Source: Voacanga thouarsii (lineage: Eukaryota; Streptophyta; Magnoliopsida; Gentianales; Apocynaceae). Taken from it: a stretch of 64,000 nt of DNA. Below the pieces are notes generated by a model. That model saw nothing but the letters and a program-made list of their open reading frames with translations. It was not told where the DNA came from and ran no database searches. Positions 9,370-21,937 of the stretch are shown here, one piece after another. The position numbers and the translations under genes are program-made. The stretch is from positions 1,182,501 to 1,246,500 of the forward strand of contig JANUWF010001281.1 in the NCBI GenBank assembly GCA_026120185.1, in the 5' to 3' direction. The first letter of the stretch is position 1. Each line of letters opens with the position of its first letter.

Positions 9370-10920
9370 ATTAGAGTTAAATGCATTGACACAACGTGAA
9401 GTCTTTGGACCTGCAGTCCGAACACCAGAAGGTGTAAAACCTATTGGCTACTATTGGATATTTGTGCGAAAGCGCAATGAAAATAATGAAATCGTACGAT
9501 ATAAAGCACGGTTAGTAGCCCAAGATTTTTCACAAAGACCAGATATTAATTATAATGAAACTTATTTTCCTATTGTTGATGCTATTACACTCCGATATCT
9601 TATCAGTTTGGTAGTACATGAAAAGATAGATATGTACCTATTAGATATTGTCACTGCTTACTTGTATGAAAATTTAGAAAATTATGTTTACATGAAAATC
9701 CCCGAAGGATTTCATATGCCTACAGCATATAAACACTATCCTCGTGAAAATTACTCTATCAAATTACAGAAATTATTATATGGCCTGAAGCCATCTGGGC
9801 GCATGTGGTTCAATCATCTTAGTGAATAGTGATTGAAAGCGGGATTTCAAAATGACCAGGTATGTCCATGTATTTTTATTAAAAAAATCTGATTCTAAAT
9901 TTATGATATTAGCTATATATGTTGATTATATTAATCTTATTGGAACTCCTGAAGAGCTCCAAGAAACAATTGATTATTCGACATCAAGGATGGTCGTAAA
10001 ATTACACTTTGCCTTGGTTTACAAATTGAACATTTGGCAAGTAAAACATTTATTCAACATATACAACAAAAGTTCTAAAAAGATTTGGCATGGACAAAGC
10101 ATATCCATTGAGTATTCCAATGATCGTCCGGTCATTAGATGTGAATAAAGATCTTTTCCAACCTCAAGAAGAGGATGAAGAACTTCTTGGTCCTGAAGTA
10201 CTATATCTTAGTGCAATTGGTGCATTGATGTATCTTGCCAACAATACACGACCTGATATTGCCTTTGTGCTGTCAATTTATTAGCAAGATTTAGTTCTTC
10301 ACCAACACGACGACATTGGAATGGAATTAAACAAGTCATTCGATATCTCCAAGGTACAATTGATCTCGGATTATTTTATTCAAATAAAACCAGCCCAACA
10401 TTGATAGGTTATGCAGATGCTGGTTATTTATCTAATCCACATAAAACACGTTTTCAAATGGGCTATCTATTTACATGTGAAAAAACTACTATATCATGGC
10501 GTTCTACAAAACAATCTATAGCAACTACTTCTTCAAATCATGCTGAAATTATAGCCATTCATGAAGCAAGTCGAAAATGTGTATGGCTAAGATCCATGAT
10601 TCACTATATCCAAGAAAGTTGTGGATTATTATCGATCAAAGATATTTCAACTCCTCTTTATGAAGACAATACAACTTGCATAGCTCAATTACAAGAAGGA
10701 TATATTAAAGGAGATCGGACAAAACATATTTCACCAAAATTCTTCTTTACTCATGAACTCCAGAAGAAAGGTGAAATTGATGTGTTATAAATTCGGTCAT
10801 GTGACAACCTCGCAAATTTTTTCACAAAGAATTTATCGACTGCAACATTTGAGAAGTTGAGATATAAAATCGGTATGCGTCGGTTTAAAGATTTAAAGGA
10901 ATCATCTCATCAGGGGGAGT
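9370..10920 (+). pseudogene. Ty1/Copia pol fragment: reverse transcriptase and RNase H
   Basis: From about 9370 the reading follows Copia reverse transcriptase: TPEGVKPIGYYWIF, RYKARLVAQDFSQRP, YVYMKIPEGF and LQKLLYGLKPSGRMWFN. A stop ends this part at 9827, then it resumes in other frames. The YVDD active-site box at about 9920 reads YVDY, losing one catalytic Asp. RNase H follows at 10401-10790 (GYADAGYLSNPHKTR, SWRSTKQSIATTSSNHAE, EDNTTCIAQL). Gag, protease, integrase and the 5' LTR are absent, so it is 5'-truncated. The 3' side reaches a polypurine tract (AAGGGGGAG) and the LTR at 11049. Confidence 0.92.
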
Positions 10921-11048
10921 AATAAATAGACATATAAAATAGTGTACTCTTTTTCCTTCACTAGGTTTTTTTTTCCCACTGGGTTTTTATCTAGTAAGGT
11001 TTTAACGAGGCATATTCTTTATGTAATAGATGGACATCTAAGGGGGAG

Positions 11049-11371
11049 TGTTATGAATATATTAAATTAGTGGAAGAAATTAGTGGAAGCTCCACTAATT
11101 ATGGATTTATGTGAATTATTAGAGAAGATTTTTATGGATGTCCACCATTTAGTGGAGACACCACTAATTAAGATTAGTGAAAGATGATGTATACCATGAT
11201 ATATTCCACTAATTAGAGTTTTATAAATAGAGTTATTCTCTAAACTTATAATACATCATCATTTTTGTGAAAGAAATATTAGAGAAAATTGTGAGAGAAA
11301 AGAAAAGAGATTCTTGTGCAAAAAATAATTAGAGTTTTATTAGTGTGTAGTGTGAAGATTTTATTCTAACA
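11049..11371 (+). repeat. 3' LTR (323 bp) of the truncated Copia element
   Basis: Begins TGTTATGAATAT right after the polypurine tract CTAAGGGGGAG and ends TTCTAACA. A TATA box (TATAAATA) is at 11222-11229. Internal AGTGG/CCACT inverted motifs are present. No matching 5' LTR occurs in the window. Confidence 0.85.
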
Positions 11372-13113
11372 CTATCCAAATTTTATAACATTTTGCATAT
11401 TGTGTGCGTATAATTTTGTTTATTGGGACTCCTGAAAGATATCAAGAAATATCAACTTGTTTCTAGCCTCTACGGCTCTTTGTTTGCTTCAAAAGAAGCC
11501 AACCACTCAGTTGCATTATCCACAATGTATAGATGCATAATCTGAAATAGCAAAAGAAAAGGCTACTTGCTTTGATCAATGTAAGTGGTAATTCTTTCTG
11601 GTTTCATTCTTTCTTAAAATGAATACGATATGCGCATTTTAATTTCGCTTTCTGTTTCATTTTGTTGAAATGGGATTAGCTTTTTTCATTAGGTAAATTA
11701 CCATTTTTAGGTTCTGTCAGCTCTGTTCTACTATTTTTAGTGACTTGATATATCTGCAAAGCTAATGAGCTGAGTTTTGCTGTTCTGAATCTTCTGATTG
11801 AGTCTCCAGTGTTTGGGCTCTGTTCAGCACCTTCCAGTAAGTTCCCAATGAAAATTTTCGGTTTCCATCTAATTATTCCAGTAAAGATGTTATTCAATGT
11901 AATTTCTGGAGTATTTCAAATATTTGCTTGGGAATTAATTGATACATGAAAGAAAGAAGGAAAGAGGAACGAGGGGGGTTATTGGACATTGTTATGGCTA
12001 TGCAGGAGCTCTCGACCGCCTGCTTCAGAATGCTCAGCTCCCACCAAATGTTATAGACAAGGTTGAAGAAGCTAATATTAAGAGTTTGAAATATACGCTG
12101 TCTTTTTGTTTTGTTGCAGGCATAAAAGTTCCCTGTTTGATCTGGATTACTTTACCCAGGTCTCAATTGTTGAAGAAATTAAATATCAAATTCTGTGTGA
12201 GAATTCCTCACAAGAACTTTTAACTTTATAATCTATTTCATTAGAGCCAATATTATGCATGTTCAGACTTCAGAGATTGAAGGAGAATATACCATGGTTT
12301 TTTGGACCAGACCGTAATATTGAAGGAGAACTTTTTACCCAGCTCTTATTCTTATTCTTTTTTGTTGTTTTTTTTAATAGTGATTTCAGTGAAAACTTCG
12401 AAAGATCTGCAATAATAGAGTATTAGTTCATATATATACACTAAAAATGCCACTGCAAATGGTAATTTCCTTACAAAAGAAACTCTTTTTTTTCAATTGA
12501 AATGGCAATTAATTTAAAAAAAATATCCATTACCTTGTTTTCCAGCCTTGCAATTCTTCTGGTCATTTAATGGCTAGTCTTGAGAAGCACAAGTCAAACG
12601 TATTTTATCTTTTATGTTATCTATGTACAATTGAATTACTATTTTTATATAGCGGACTTAATCGATTAAATCCATATTTTATATAATGTCGTGATCTTTA
12701 GTGTTTATATCCATTCTCTATTAGCTGAATTGCTTGTTTTTTGTTTTTTTTTAATGATTTTTTTAAAAACGTAAATGTAAAATTTACCTCGTACCTCACA
12801 CTTTGTTTTTAAAATTTGTGACATTGTTGTTTATCTTTCCTATAACCCGGGACAAAACCAAAGGAGAAGGTAGAGTGGTGTTCGCTCCTCAAAATTTTTT
12901 AAAATTATAAAATTTTTCTTAAAAATTACAAAATTTTAAGCATATTGAATTTTACTTTTTTCCCTTCTTTTAAATTTTCTTAAAAATTATAGTATTATCT
13001 TCTAATATATATTTTCATGCAATTTGCCTTCTTAGTCCATAGTTTTTGGCTCGGTCTCTACCTATGACTTTACCTCCTCAAATCTAAAATTTTAGTTCCA
13101 TCTCTTTTTACAA
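11372..13113. other. No identified gene; one exon-like stretch at 12008-12110
   Basis: Mostly AT-rich. After an acceptor (GGCTATGCAG, ends about 12006) a segment reads ALDRLLQNAQLPPNVIDKV and EEANIKSLK, which looks exonic but is not recognised. The rest shows T-runs and poly-A-like tracts only. Confidence 0.4.
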
Positions 13114-13478
13114 CTACAAGAAATAGTGTTGTTTGTGACCGCAATATTGATCGTTAAATTATAATCAACGACCGATTACTAACCGAAAAGAAACAGTCGT
13201 GCTTTAAGTGGTCGCTAAAAAAGCGACCACCTAATTATATCGGTCGCTAATCCGTCAATAATAAAAAATAAAAATAATTATATTTGAAAATTTGTACAAT
13301 CACATTAGTCCCTAATTAGCGACCAAATCTATCGGTCGCCAACTTGTGAGTAATTAATTCTTTTTTTTTTAAATGCTTTTTCTACAATCTATTTAGCCTG
13401 TCATTATATTTTTTATGCATTCACAATCAAAATCATCTTAAGCAAATGTACCATAATTAATGTATTAAAAAAATCATA
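13114..13478. mobile_element. One terminus of a CACTA element
   Basis: AACTACAAGAAATAGTG is a one-mismatch form of the CACTA terminus. It is followed by subterminal repeats (GGTCGCTAA, AGCGACCA, CGGTCGCTAATCCGTC). The element is cut at 13478 by the Gypsy insertion. Transposase sequence of the same class resumes at 17505 and 45240, so this may be the 3' end of a minus-strand CACTA element spanning the nest. The opposite terminus was not found. Confidence 0.6.
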
Positions 13479-14596
13479 TGATAGGAACCCACCCAAGTAT
13501 AATGCCAAAGCTAAAGAAGGGGGATGGAGATTCAAAACTTACTCCATGGGGTCAAGAAAGAATTTATATTACGAAGTCTTTTAATGGAGGATTCAAGCCA
13601 AACATGCCACCAAGCCCATCATTATGAAGATAGTAAAGAAGTGGGTGCCAAAGAGAAGCTTGAAAAACCTTCAAGAAGAAAAATCAAGAAAGTTGTCAAG
13701 CGATGGAGGAACAAAGAAAGGCAAAAAAGATTAAAGCTTGAATAACAATTTGTGTGGACGATCAAGTCCGCACAAGAGAAAGGCTGAGGACAAGGGAAAC
13801 GAATCGACTGTGAAGGACAGTGCGGGCATGGTTCTAGGCCCAACAAGCCGACCTGGTGCCAGGCCCTCTTAGCCCATTGGCCAATTTTTGCAGAACTAAC
13901 CTAGCACCAAGCCCACGATGGCGACCCGATGCCAGGTCACTTTGGCCATAGCCCAATTTTGCTGATTTTTCTTACTTTGTTTTATTTTTTATTTCTAATT
14001 TAATTCTCGCAACATTTATTATGTAATAGGGATATTTTGGACCTTTTAAAGGTTTGAAAGGCTAAGATTTCATCTCACCTTAGTTAGGTTTAGATGCCTA
14101 TATATATGCCATTATAACATTTCAAATGTAACAACTTTGAATATTGATAGAAATCAAAGAGTCTCATTTGAGAGCTTTTGAGAGGTAATTCCTTTTGGGT
14201 AAATCCCATAAACATCAAGACTATTCTTAGGGTCTAATCCTTCCCTATGTATTGAGTCTATAAATCCTGTTAGAATAGATCAATTAGCTTGCTAATTTAG
14301 GTCTTAGGTTATAGATAATCTAAAGTTCTTATTGGAGGTAAAATTAGTTTACTAAATCATCTTCTTAGAGTGTTCTTGATTTCTTTTTGAATCAAGGGTC
14401 TTTGGTTGTGATTTGGATGACTTGATTATCATATATAGTGTTCTAAGTTCTTTATTTTGCCTTAGGGTCCTGATATTTGAGTTGGGTATCTTGTTTTTTC
14501 ACAAATTTCAATGTTTTGAGCTCTTACATGGGTCTTGCATTTTACTCCAAAATTAGCCACGAAATTCAATAGAAAATTACCCCAAAGATCATATCA
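13479..14596 (+). repeat. 5' LTR of the deleted Gypsy element
   Basis: Starts TGATAGGAACCC and ends AGATCATATCA. A TATA box (TATATATA) lies at 14099-14106. About 1,118 bp. Confidence 0.92.
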
Positions 14597-14603
14597 AATA
14601 GTT

Positions 14604-14615
14604 TGGTATTAGAGA
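14604..14615 (+). other. Primer-binding site, initiator tRNA-Met type (degenerate)
   Basis: TGGTATTAGAGA matches TGGTATCAGAGC at 10 of 12 bases and lies 7 bp after the LTR end. Confidence 0.75.
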
Positions 14616-15078
14616 AAGGAAATTAAAGCTTGGAGACATTGAACAAAACTTCAAAATTGGTCAATCTCATAACTCAAATTTGTGCTACAAAAAGGTCAAG
14701 TTTTCTTTGATTATTCTTATATTTTATGTGTTAAACATGTGCCTTGTTGATAGTATAAATATTGGGGATTGAAAATTTCTTATTGTTTGTTGATTTTGAG
14801 GGCTAAAATTGTTTAAAATTTCTGTTATATCTTGAGTTTCGAAAATTACCTACAAAGTGTTTGATATTTTTTTTGAATGAACTTTTCACTTGAAATTGTG
14901 GCTAAAACTTTTGCGAACACTTTCTATATTTGATTATCTATCATTTCAAGCATTTTGGGGACATTGCTTGTCCATTTGAGATCATCTTAGTTGAGGAGAT
15001 GGCCTTAGAGTGAGAAATAAGTACAAATCTCCACCCCTATTATATGAGCAACCAATGAAGGGATGTGGATAACATTTT

Positions 15079-15695
15079 ATGGGAGGTTATCAAAATAATC
15101 CAACAAATGGAAGAGGTAGGAAAAGTTTGGGGTTAGAAAAGAAATTGATGGGTGCAAGGAAAGGAACCTACCTTAAGAAGTCCACATATACCAATCCTAT
15201 ATTTCAACATTCACCAAACAAGAAAAATAAGCTCCCAAACAATCATCGAGAACAACTCGAAAGCCTAGAGAAGAAGAGTGTAGTGAGGAAAGGCTTAAGG
15301 TTGGGAAGGTTCTTCTATTCATTAGTGTTTCTAGAAAGATTATGGGTGCAAATGTTGCTGGGGAATAGGAGAATTCACAAAGGAGTAACATCTTTTACAC
15401 TAGGTGCCTTATCCAACAAAAACCTTGTAGTGTGATCATTGATGGAGAAAGTTGTACCAATGTGATAAGTGCTACCTTAGTGGAGGACTTGGGATTAGAA
15501 ACTATGAGATATCCTAAACCATACAAACTCCATTGGTTGAGTGATTGTGGGGAAGTTAAAGTAAACAAACAAGTTGAGGTTGAGTTTGCTATGGGGGCCT
15601 ATAAAGATGTGGTGCTATGTGATGTGTTCCCAATGCAAGTGGAGTTTATTTTATTAGGAAGGCCATGGATATTTGATAGAGATGTGGTGCACTAG
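15079..15695 (+). pseudogene. Gypsy gag remnant and aspartic protease
   Basis: The first part (15079-15435) is a basic, degraded gag tail. The second (15432-15695) reads VIIDGESCTNVISATLVEDL, then PYKLHWLSDCGEVKV and ILLGRPWIFDRDVVH. This is the retropepsin domain of plant Gypsy elements; the usual DG-S active-site region reads DGES and the LLGRPW motif near the end is intact. A stop at 15693 (TAG) ends it. Lysine/glutamate-rich low-complexity DNA follows to about 16060. No polymerase domain remains before the 3' LTR. Confidence 0.88.
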
Positions 15696-16147
15696 GGGAG
15701 GGAGAACAAATATACATTGGAGAAGGATGGAAAGAAGATCACACTGCTGTTATCCCCTAGTAAGGTGTTTAAAGATCAAAACATTGTGAAGGAAGAAGAC
15801 AACAAAAGAAAAGAGCTGAAAAAGAAGAAAAAACAAGAAAGAAAATAAGGAGAGCAAAAAGAGGGTACACAAAAGAAAAATGATGAAGGAAAAATGAAAG
15901 AAATTTTTTTGGAGTTGAAAAATGAAAATAGAGAGAAAAAGATTGAGGAGGGAGGCAAAGTAAGTGAGACCTTCTTGTGTTTGAAGAGTGAAAATAATGA
16001 GAGAGAGGCGACAAAGAAGAAAATTGAAGATGAGGGAAAAAATGAGCTTTATGTAGGAAAGCATAAACTTGTATTTTTTTTTTTTCTTTACAAAAGATTC
16101 ATGTTTGAAATCTTACATAGGTGTTAATTTGTGGATAAATCGTCTTC

Positions 16148-16160
16148 AAGAAGGGAGAAA
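16148..16160 (+). other. Polypurine tract
   Basis: AAGAAGGGAGAAA immediately precedes the 3' LTR. Confidence 0.7.
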
Positions 16161-17401
16161 TGATAAGAATATACCCAAGCATCATGCCAAAGCTAAAGAA
16201 AGGGAATGGAGATTCAAATATCACTCCATTATGTCAAGGAAGAATTTAAATTACGAAGGCTTTCAGTGGAGGATTCAACTCAAACAAGTCACCAAGCCCA
16301 TGGCTATGAAGATAGCAAAAAAGTGGGTGCCAAAGGAAAACTTGAAAGACCTTCAAGAAGAAAAAACAAGAATTAAGAAAGTTGTTAAGCAATGGAGAAT
16401 CAAAGAAGGGCCAAGAAGATCAAAATTTGAACAACAATTTGTGTGGAGGATTCAATTCAAACAAGTCACCAAGCCCATGGTTATGAAGATAGAAAAAAGT
16501 GGGTGCCAAAGAAAAACTTGAAAGACCTTCAAGAAGAAAAAACAAGAATTAAGAAAGTTGTCAAGCAATGGAGAATCAAATAAGGGCCAAGAAGATCAAA
16601 GTTTGAACAACAATTTGTGTGGAGGATCAAACACGCGCGAGAGAAAGGCTGAGGACAAGGAAAACAAACCAACTGTGAAGGATAGTGCGCACCTGGAGCC
16701 AGGCCCATGATGGTGACCCGGTGCCAAGTCACTCTGGGCATAGCCTAGTTTTGTTGATTTTTTTTTTTTTTACTTTGTTTTATTTTTTATTTCTAATTTA
16801 ATTCTCATGACTTTGATTATGTAATAGGGACATTTGGACCTTTTAAAGGTTTGAAAGGCTGAAATTTCATCTCACCTTAGTTAGGTTTAAATACTTGTAT
16901 ATATGGCATTATAACATTTCAAATATAACAATTTTGAATATTGATAGAAATCAAAGAATCTTCTTTGAGAGCTTTCGAGAGGTGATTCCTCTTGGATAAA
17001 TCCCATGAACATCAATACCATTCTTAGGGCCTAGTCCTTCCCTATGTACTGAGTCTATAAACCCTTTTAGAATAGATCAATCAGCTTGCTAATTTGGGTT
17101 TTAGGTTATAAATAATCTAAGGTTCTTGTTAGAGGTAATATTGTTACCTAAATCATCTTCTTTAAAGTGTTCTTAGTTTTTTTTTTTTTTTTTAATCAAG
17201 GGTCTTTGGTTGTGATTTGAATGACTTGATTCTCATATATCTAGTGTTCTAAGTTCTTTATTTTGGCTTAAGGTCATAGTATTTGAATTGAGTATCTTGT
17301 TTCTTCACAAATTTCATTGTTTTGAGCTCTTATTTGGGTCTTGCATTTTACCCCAAAATTAGTCACGAAATTCAATAGAAAATCACCCCAAGATCATATC
17401 A
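16161..17401 (+). repeat. 3' LTR of the deleted Gypsy element
   Basis: Starts TGATAAGAATAT and ends AGATCATATCA, about 1,241 bp. It is longer than the 5' LTR mainly because of an internal tandem duplication of ~180 bp. Confidence 0.92.
16265..16624. repeat. ~180-bp tandem duplication within the 3' LTR
   Basis: The block from AGGATTCAACTCAAACAAGT to CAACAATTTGTGTGG is repeated once directly after itself with few differences. The 5' LTR has only one copy, so the duplication arose after insertion. Confidence 0.88.
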
Positions 17402-17504
17402 TCATAAAATACATCAACATCTTCAAAGATTTATAATTAAACAAAATTAAATCAATAACATCTAAAGTGTGATGTTTTGAGACTACAACATAGTTTGAAT
17501 GTAT

Positions 17505-17831
17505 TTATAATAAAAGTATAAAAAATGAACAAATATTATTAAGAAGGACCACATGCATCATCACAGTATCACTAAGAACGTCAACATCATCATCCGAGCT
17601 TGAGGTGGAGTTGCGAAAATGTGGTACTGGAGGTACTTGTAACCCCAAATATTGATAAAGACTTTGCATTTGCTCTTGCAGTTGAAGACTATATAGATCC
17701 TTCTTTTGTATTTTCTTTTCAAATTTGTTTCTACCTTTTTCATTTTCTTTTCCACCTTGGTGCACTCGAAAGCTCACCATGATAATATTCACTCTAAGTG
17801 TACTCGAGCTTAAGATTAGAAAACTTAACAC
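17505..17831 (-). pseudogene. CACTA (Ptta/En/Spm) transposase, C-terminal part
   Basis: The minus strand reads a Lys-rich stretch, LQLQEQMQSLYQYLGLQVPP and an Asp/Ser tail (SSSDDDVDVLSD). A glutamine-rich coiled segment with a proline and acidic tail is typical of the C-terminus of plant Ptta/En/Spm transposases. A mid-protein piece on the same strand lies at 45240-45660, so the two may be one gene split by the chromovirus. The assignment rests on composition and context, not on catalytic residues. Confidence 0.45.
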
Positions 17832-18055
17832 CTAACCCATAACTTGGCCCTTTCTAAAGCCTCTAACAACCTGCACAAGTAAAGACCTCTCATCTTATAC
17901 CATCCTTCCTACTAGGGAAACTCTAATGTGAAACTTGTGACATTAATTTGTTAAATCGCCCATGAAATTATTTCTTATATACAGGTAAAGCTACTGCATG
18001 TAAAAGATTGATATCAATAAATCTATATGTATATGTATGTGTATGTATGTGTGTT

Positions 18056-18058
<3 letters not shown>
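17832..18058. other. No recognisable feature
   Basis: AT-rich DNA between the transposase fragment and the (AT)n tract. Confidence 0.5.

Positions 18059-18100
<42 letters not shown>
18058..18100. repeat. (AT)n tract, left target of the chromovirus
   Basis: About 21 AT units directly before the 5' LTR; the matching tract continues at 41803-41843 after the 3' LTR. The TSD is ATAT-like and cannot be delimited. Confidence 0.93.
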
Positions 18101-18103
<3 letters not shown>

Positions 18104-21100
18104 AATACCCCATGTTAGACTACCTTAGTAAGTAGGGAAAGGTCATGCATGTCATATTGAGTTATACTACATTTGATAATTTGAATTATTTTCATAAAAA
18201 TATTAATTTGTTGTTACATGAATTAATTTTCTCTTGAAGTGGTTGTGGTAGTGGAGGTAGTTGAGTTTTATTTTATTGAAGAGGATTTATTAGAAAAAGG
18301 GATGGAGTAAGTGAATAAGAATTAAAGGAATTTACTAGGAAAATATTTGCCAAGAATTAAGCTGGTTTAGTGGATAGAGCTTGGTGTGTATCCTTTGGTG
18401 AGCTTGAGTTCAAATCCTAACTATCTCAAATCCTTTCCTTTCTTTTATTTTCCTTCTACACTAATTTTCCCTAGCCTTGGACGAAATTCTTAATGTTCTT
18501 TATCCTGAAAATTATTTTATAAATTAGTAAATTAAAATTCTGATTCTAATATCCTAGCATAATTTTTTTTTTTTTAGTAAATAGAAGACCAGTAGCTGGA
18601 TTTAAATGAGATGTTTGGCCATTGGATTGAGCAAGGGTTTCGAAATATTGAAGGGGCAAAAAGAAGGGAAAAATTCAGTATCATCAAGGATTAGGAAACC
18701 AGAAATTTTCTTACCAAATAGCTATTTAATAGCTGTTTAAAAAGTAGTCAAATTAATGCAAATGATTAATTAATCTATTCCCTAAATAGATAATCTAATT
18801 CCTCTCTAAGGTTTTCTGGAAAACTCCCTCCTAGCAGCCGCCACTTAGGGTAAAGACAACTTACCTAAAACACTTTCAAAACCTAGCTAGGATTGGCCAA
18901 AAAAACTCTAACCAATTAGGACTTGTTTTCAGAAAAAAGGAAATTAGAATTTCAGCTCCTTGACCCTCAAAATTTTCGGCCACCCTAAGTCCCATACTGC
19001 CCAAGACATCCAGCCAAAACCCTGCATCAAAAACCCTTCCAGCAGTCCAGCAAAAACAGCTACACAAACCTTAATATTTCCCTTCCTAATCTCGTCCAAG
19101 AAGCAGCCAGAAAATCAGCATCTTTCCTTCTCTTTTCCCTCTTACTTTCAGCCACCATCACAACCAGAAACAGCCACCCAAAACCTCCTCAAACCCTACT
19201 CAATCTCGTCTAAACCTAGAGACCAAAAGCTGCCACCTTTCCTTCTTGTGATCAAGAGCCCAACAAAAGAACCACCTCTCCCAAACCCTAAAACACCCAA
19301 CCCTAACCTATTCGCTTCATTAACCAGCCGTCAAACAAACCCTAAACACTCCCTAAATCTAGAAATTCCAGCCATCACTCTCTCTCTAAGACTTGCGTCC
19401 ATTGCCATCTCCAATCCTCTCCAAACTTGAAATCCAAACCTAAGGTGAGTAACCCTTCAACCCTTTCAACTCGTATTCAATTAATCTTTCCCGTTTCTCC
19501 TAAAACTCAATCATCAAGGGGCTGATTCTTCTCCTCTATTGTTAGGAATTTCTAAACAAAGGCTCAAGAGCCACCAATTAACTCTTTTTTTCAAGGTAGA
19601 TTCAACCAAGCACCAAAGGCGCCACCTTTGCTCTTATTGTGCCGTCTAAGAGGTAATTGAGGCTTAACTCCTCTGAATTAGATTAGAGTGGAATGTATGG
19701 AGGGGATAACATGCATGAAGCCTAGCATGGAAGCATGATTTGATTAGATTGCTGAGTTTAATAGTGCAATATGATGAACTAGGCATATATGGCTTTGAAT
19801 ACGGATAAATATTGCTATGATGATCTAGATCTATTGTATGTTGAATAAAGATGAGATCTTTTGATGCAATTAGGGTTCATAAAGGTAGTTAATGGTAATT
19901 GAGCATAGAAGTCATTATGTAGATTATTTGATTTGTCTATAAGCATGCATGATGATGAGATACATGATCATGGGAAGTTATGGTGATGATTTAATGAAAT
20001 AGTCTATCTAGATGCCAAAAATGACTTAGAAGGTTAATATGATCATATGGATTCATGATGCATGATGATAATGGAATAACCTTTGGATCCTAATTATAGA
20101 ATCAATAGTTCTAGTTAAGGAAGAAAGTGAAAGAGAGGACAAACATTGATGTGGTTGATTGCTGAGTATATTCAAGTAAGTCCCTGCATAACTGTTTTGA
20201 TACAAGTTATATGTTTGCAAGAAATTTTTACAATATTATTTGGAATTGATGTCAATATGATGTTTTGATACAAGAATTGAGCCTTGACTAAAAATGATGA
20301 GTTATACTAGATTGTTGTGAGACTTGGATTGGAAACGTGGATATTTTATTTTCGAAACGAATTTACTAAATTTTATTTATTCAAACTTAAAGGCGATTTC
20401 TTACACTATTGTCAAACGATTTGAAAATACTATTACGAAAATCACGTTCTACAATCAAACTAATCAAAGACTTTCGAAAAAGAAAAAATGATTCTGCCCC
20501 TAATCGGGGAGCATTAAGTACTCAGTGGGGGGTAGGCTAGTAGTACTAGTTTTGAAGAGTAAGAGCAAGTCTTCTAGCAGGAGGCTACCTCCAGAAGATA
20601 AACTCAACTTGGAGAGGCGACAGTACTACTTAGTCAGGCCGGTCCGAGTTAGCATATTGGTCCATGTGGACATTATTGATCCGGATTGGACAACTGGAAT
20701 GTTGGGTATAGAGATGGAGGAGTATCTCACCTAGTGGGTGAATTCCCCACTGCCTCTTTATTGAAAGAATACATTGGGAAGCTATCATGGTGGTAACCAG
20801 GATATGGATTGTGTTACTATATTGTTGAATCATTTGCTAATCCCTATTTAATGAATTATGATTGTGATGAAACAGTGATTGATTGGGAACTGTTTTGGAT
20901 TTATTGAGCAAGGCTCCTTGGTATGACTGTTATTGATGAGATTGGCTTGCAAACACGATTTTGTGGTTTTGATGAACCAGCATACATGAAATGGTTATAA
21001 CTGACATTTGCACACACGAGACTTGCGGAGATGTCAATCTCATACTTTTTATATCATGATTTCAGGGGATGGTTTTCAGTGAGCGGGGCGAAGCTAGGGT

Positions 21101-21329
21101 TGAGCTCCAATTTATTTATTTATTTGTGTTTTGAATTTATTTCAAGTGACGCTTGTTGGTTTTGATTTTCTAGACTTGTATAAGTTTTGCTTTCGGATGT
21201 AATGGAATTATTCTTTTAATTTTATTTAACGCTTTTCATTTTATTTTGTACCTTGTTATAAAGACCCCTGGTCTTTTGGACGGGGCGACATCCTGCCCTA
21301 TCTAGGTACCTAGGGTGTGGAGTGTTACA
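18101..21329 (+). repeat. 5' LTR of the chromovirus, 3,229 bp
   Basis: TGTAATACCCCATG to AGTGTTACA. A tRNA-like A/B-box pair is at 18363-18417. A C/A-rich stretch (about 18950-19430) gives a long proline-rich open frame with no family match. The block at about 20505-21329 is shared in part with the solo LTR (around 25140-25935), so the two families are related. Confidence 0.92.
18363..18417 (+). promoter_or_regulatory. tRNA-like A/B boxes in the chromovirus 5' LTR
   Basis: TGGTTTAGTGGATAGAGC (A-box-like) and GAGTTCAAATCC (B-box-like) are 32 bp apart, 262 bp from the LTR start. The 3' LTR carries the same pair at 40429-40483, with a closer B box (GAGTTCGAATCC). Confidence 0.55.
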
Positions 21330-21331
21330 AA

Positions 21332-21344
21332 TGGTATCAGAGCC
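21332..21344 (+). other. Primer-binding site, initiator tRNA-Met
   Basis: TGGTATCAGAGCC, 2 bp after the 5' LTR; a perfect match to the usual plant Met site. Confidence 0.93.
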
Positions 21345-21881
21345 TAGGTTTAGGCAATTGGCTTAATTGAGTGGTACCTAAACCTTAGGAATTGGGATTC
21401 GTTGAATAGTATTTGACCTCTAAGAGTTGAGATTTAATTCTAATTTCTTTGTATATTTTTTATAGGATGTCTAGAAGATCCGCAGCTGTAACCCAAGACT
21501 AATATTTTATGTGCGGTCCTGCAGGTGGTAGAGCATCTAACCCAATACCCATATCAGATTCCTCATCATCTGAGTCAGAGACGGAACCTAAGGGTGGATG
21601 GATCCCAAGTGAGGATGAGATTGACCATGAGCTGTGAAACCCCACCTAAAGCCAACCCTAGAGTAAGGGGGTCGGGATACAGATCATATTATCTTGTATG
21701 AATATATATTTTTGAATGAGTTTTTGTGCTTTAAAATTGTGGTTTATAGGTTAAAAGGCTTAGTTATGCTTATTGAGTAGGAATGGTAAAATGGTATTTT
21801 TGCTTGAGGTCAAAATAGGAAGATAGCTTGAGGATTAAATAAGAGGAATATGTGGGTGAGAAAATAAGAACAAGAATTAGT

Positions 21882-21937
21882 GTGATTAAGTGGTTAGAGC
21901 TTTGTGAATTAATTTCTAAGGTCATGAGTTCAAATCC
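21882..21937 (+). promoter_or_regulatory. tRNA-like A/B boxes in the solo LTR
   Basis: GTGATTAAGTGGTTAGAGC and GAGTTCAAATCC, 249 bp from the LTR start, almost the same offset as in the chromovirus LTRs. Confidence 0.5.

Larger units (their letters stand above)
13479..17401 (+). mobile_element. Internally deleted Ty3/Gypsy element, 3,923 bp, TSD TCATA
   Basis: Two LTRs, a primer-binding site and a polypurine tract are present, with the 5-bp TSD TCATA at 13474-13478 and 17402-17406. The 1.56-kb interior keeps only a gag remnant and aspartic protease; reverse transcriptase, RNase H and integrase are gone. It would need proteins in trans. The clade is not certain; the protease resembles chromoviruses. 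Confidence 0.93.

Noticed and set aside
15750..16064. Phe/Leu-rich open frames on the minus strand
   Set aside because: Antisense of a Lys/Glu-rich tract in the Gypsy interior; composition artefact.
13479..17401. Autonomous Gypsy element
   Set aside because: No reverse transcriptase, RNase H or integrase between the LTRs.
18960..19430. 156-codon proline-rich open frame in the chromovirus 5' LTR
   Set aside because: Low-complexity C/A-rich LTR sequence, absent from the 3' LTR and without a recognisable domain.
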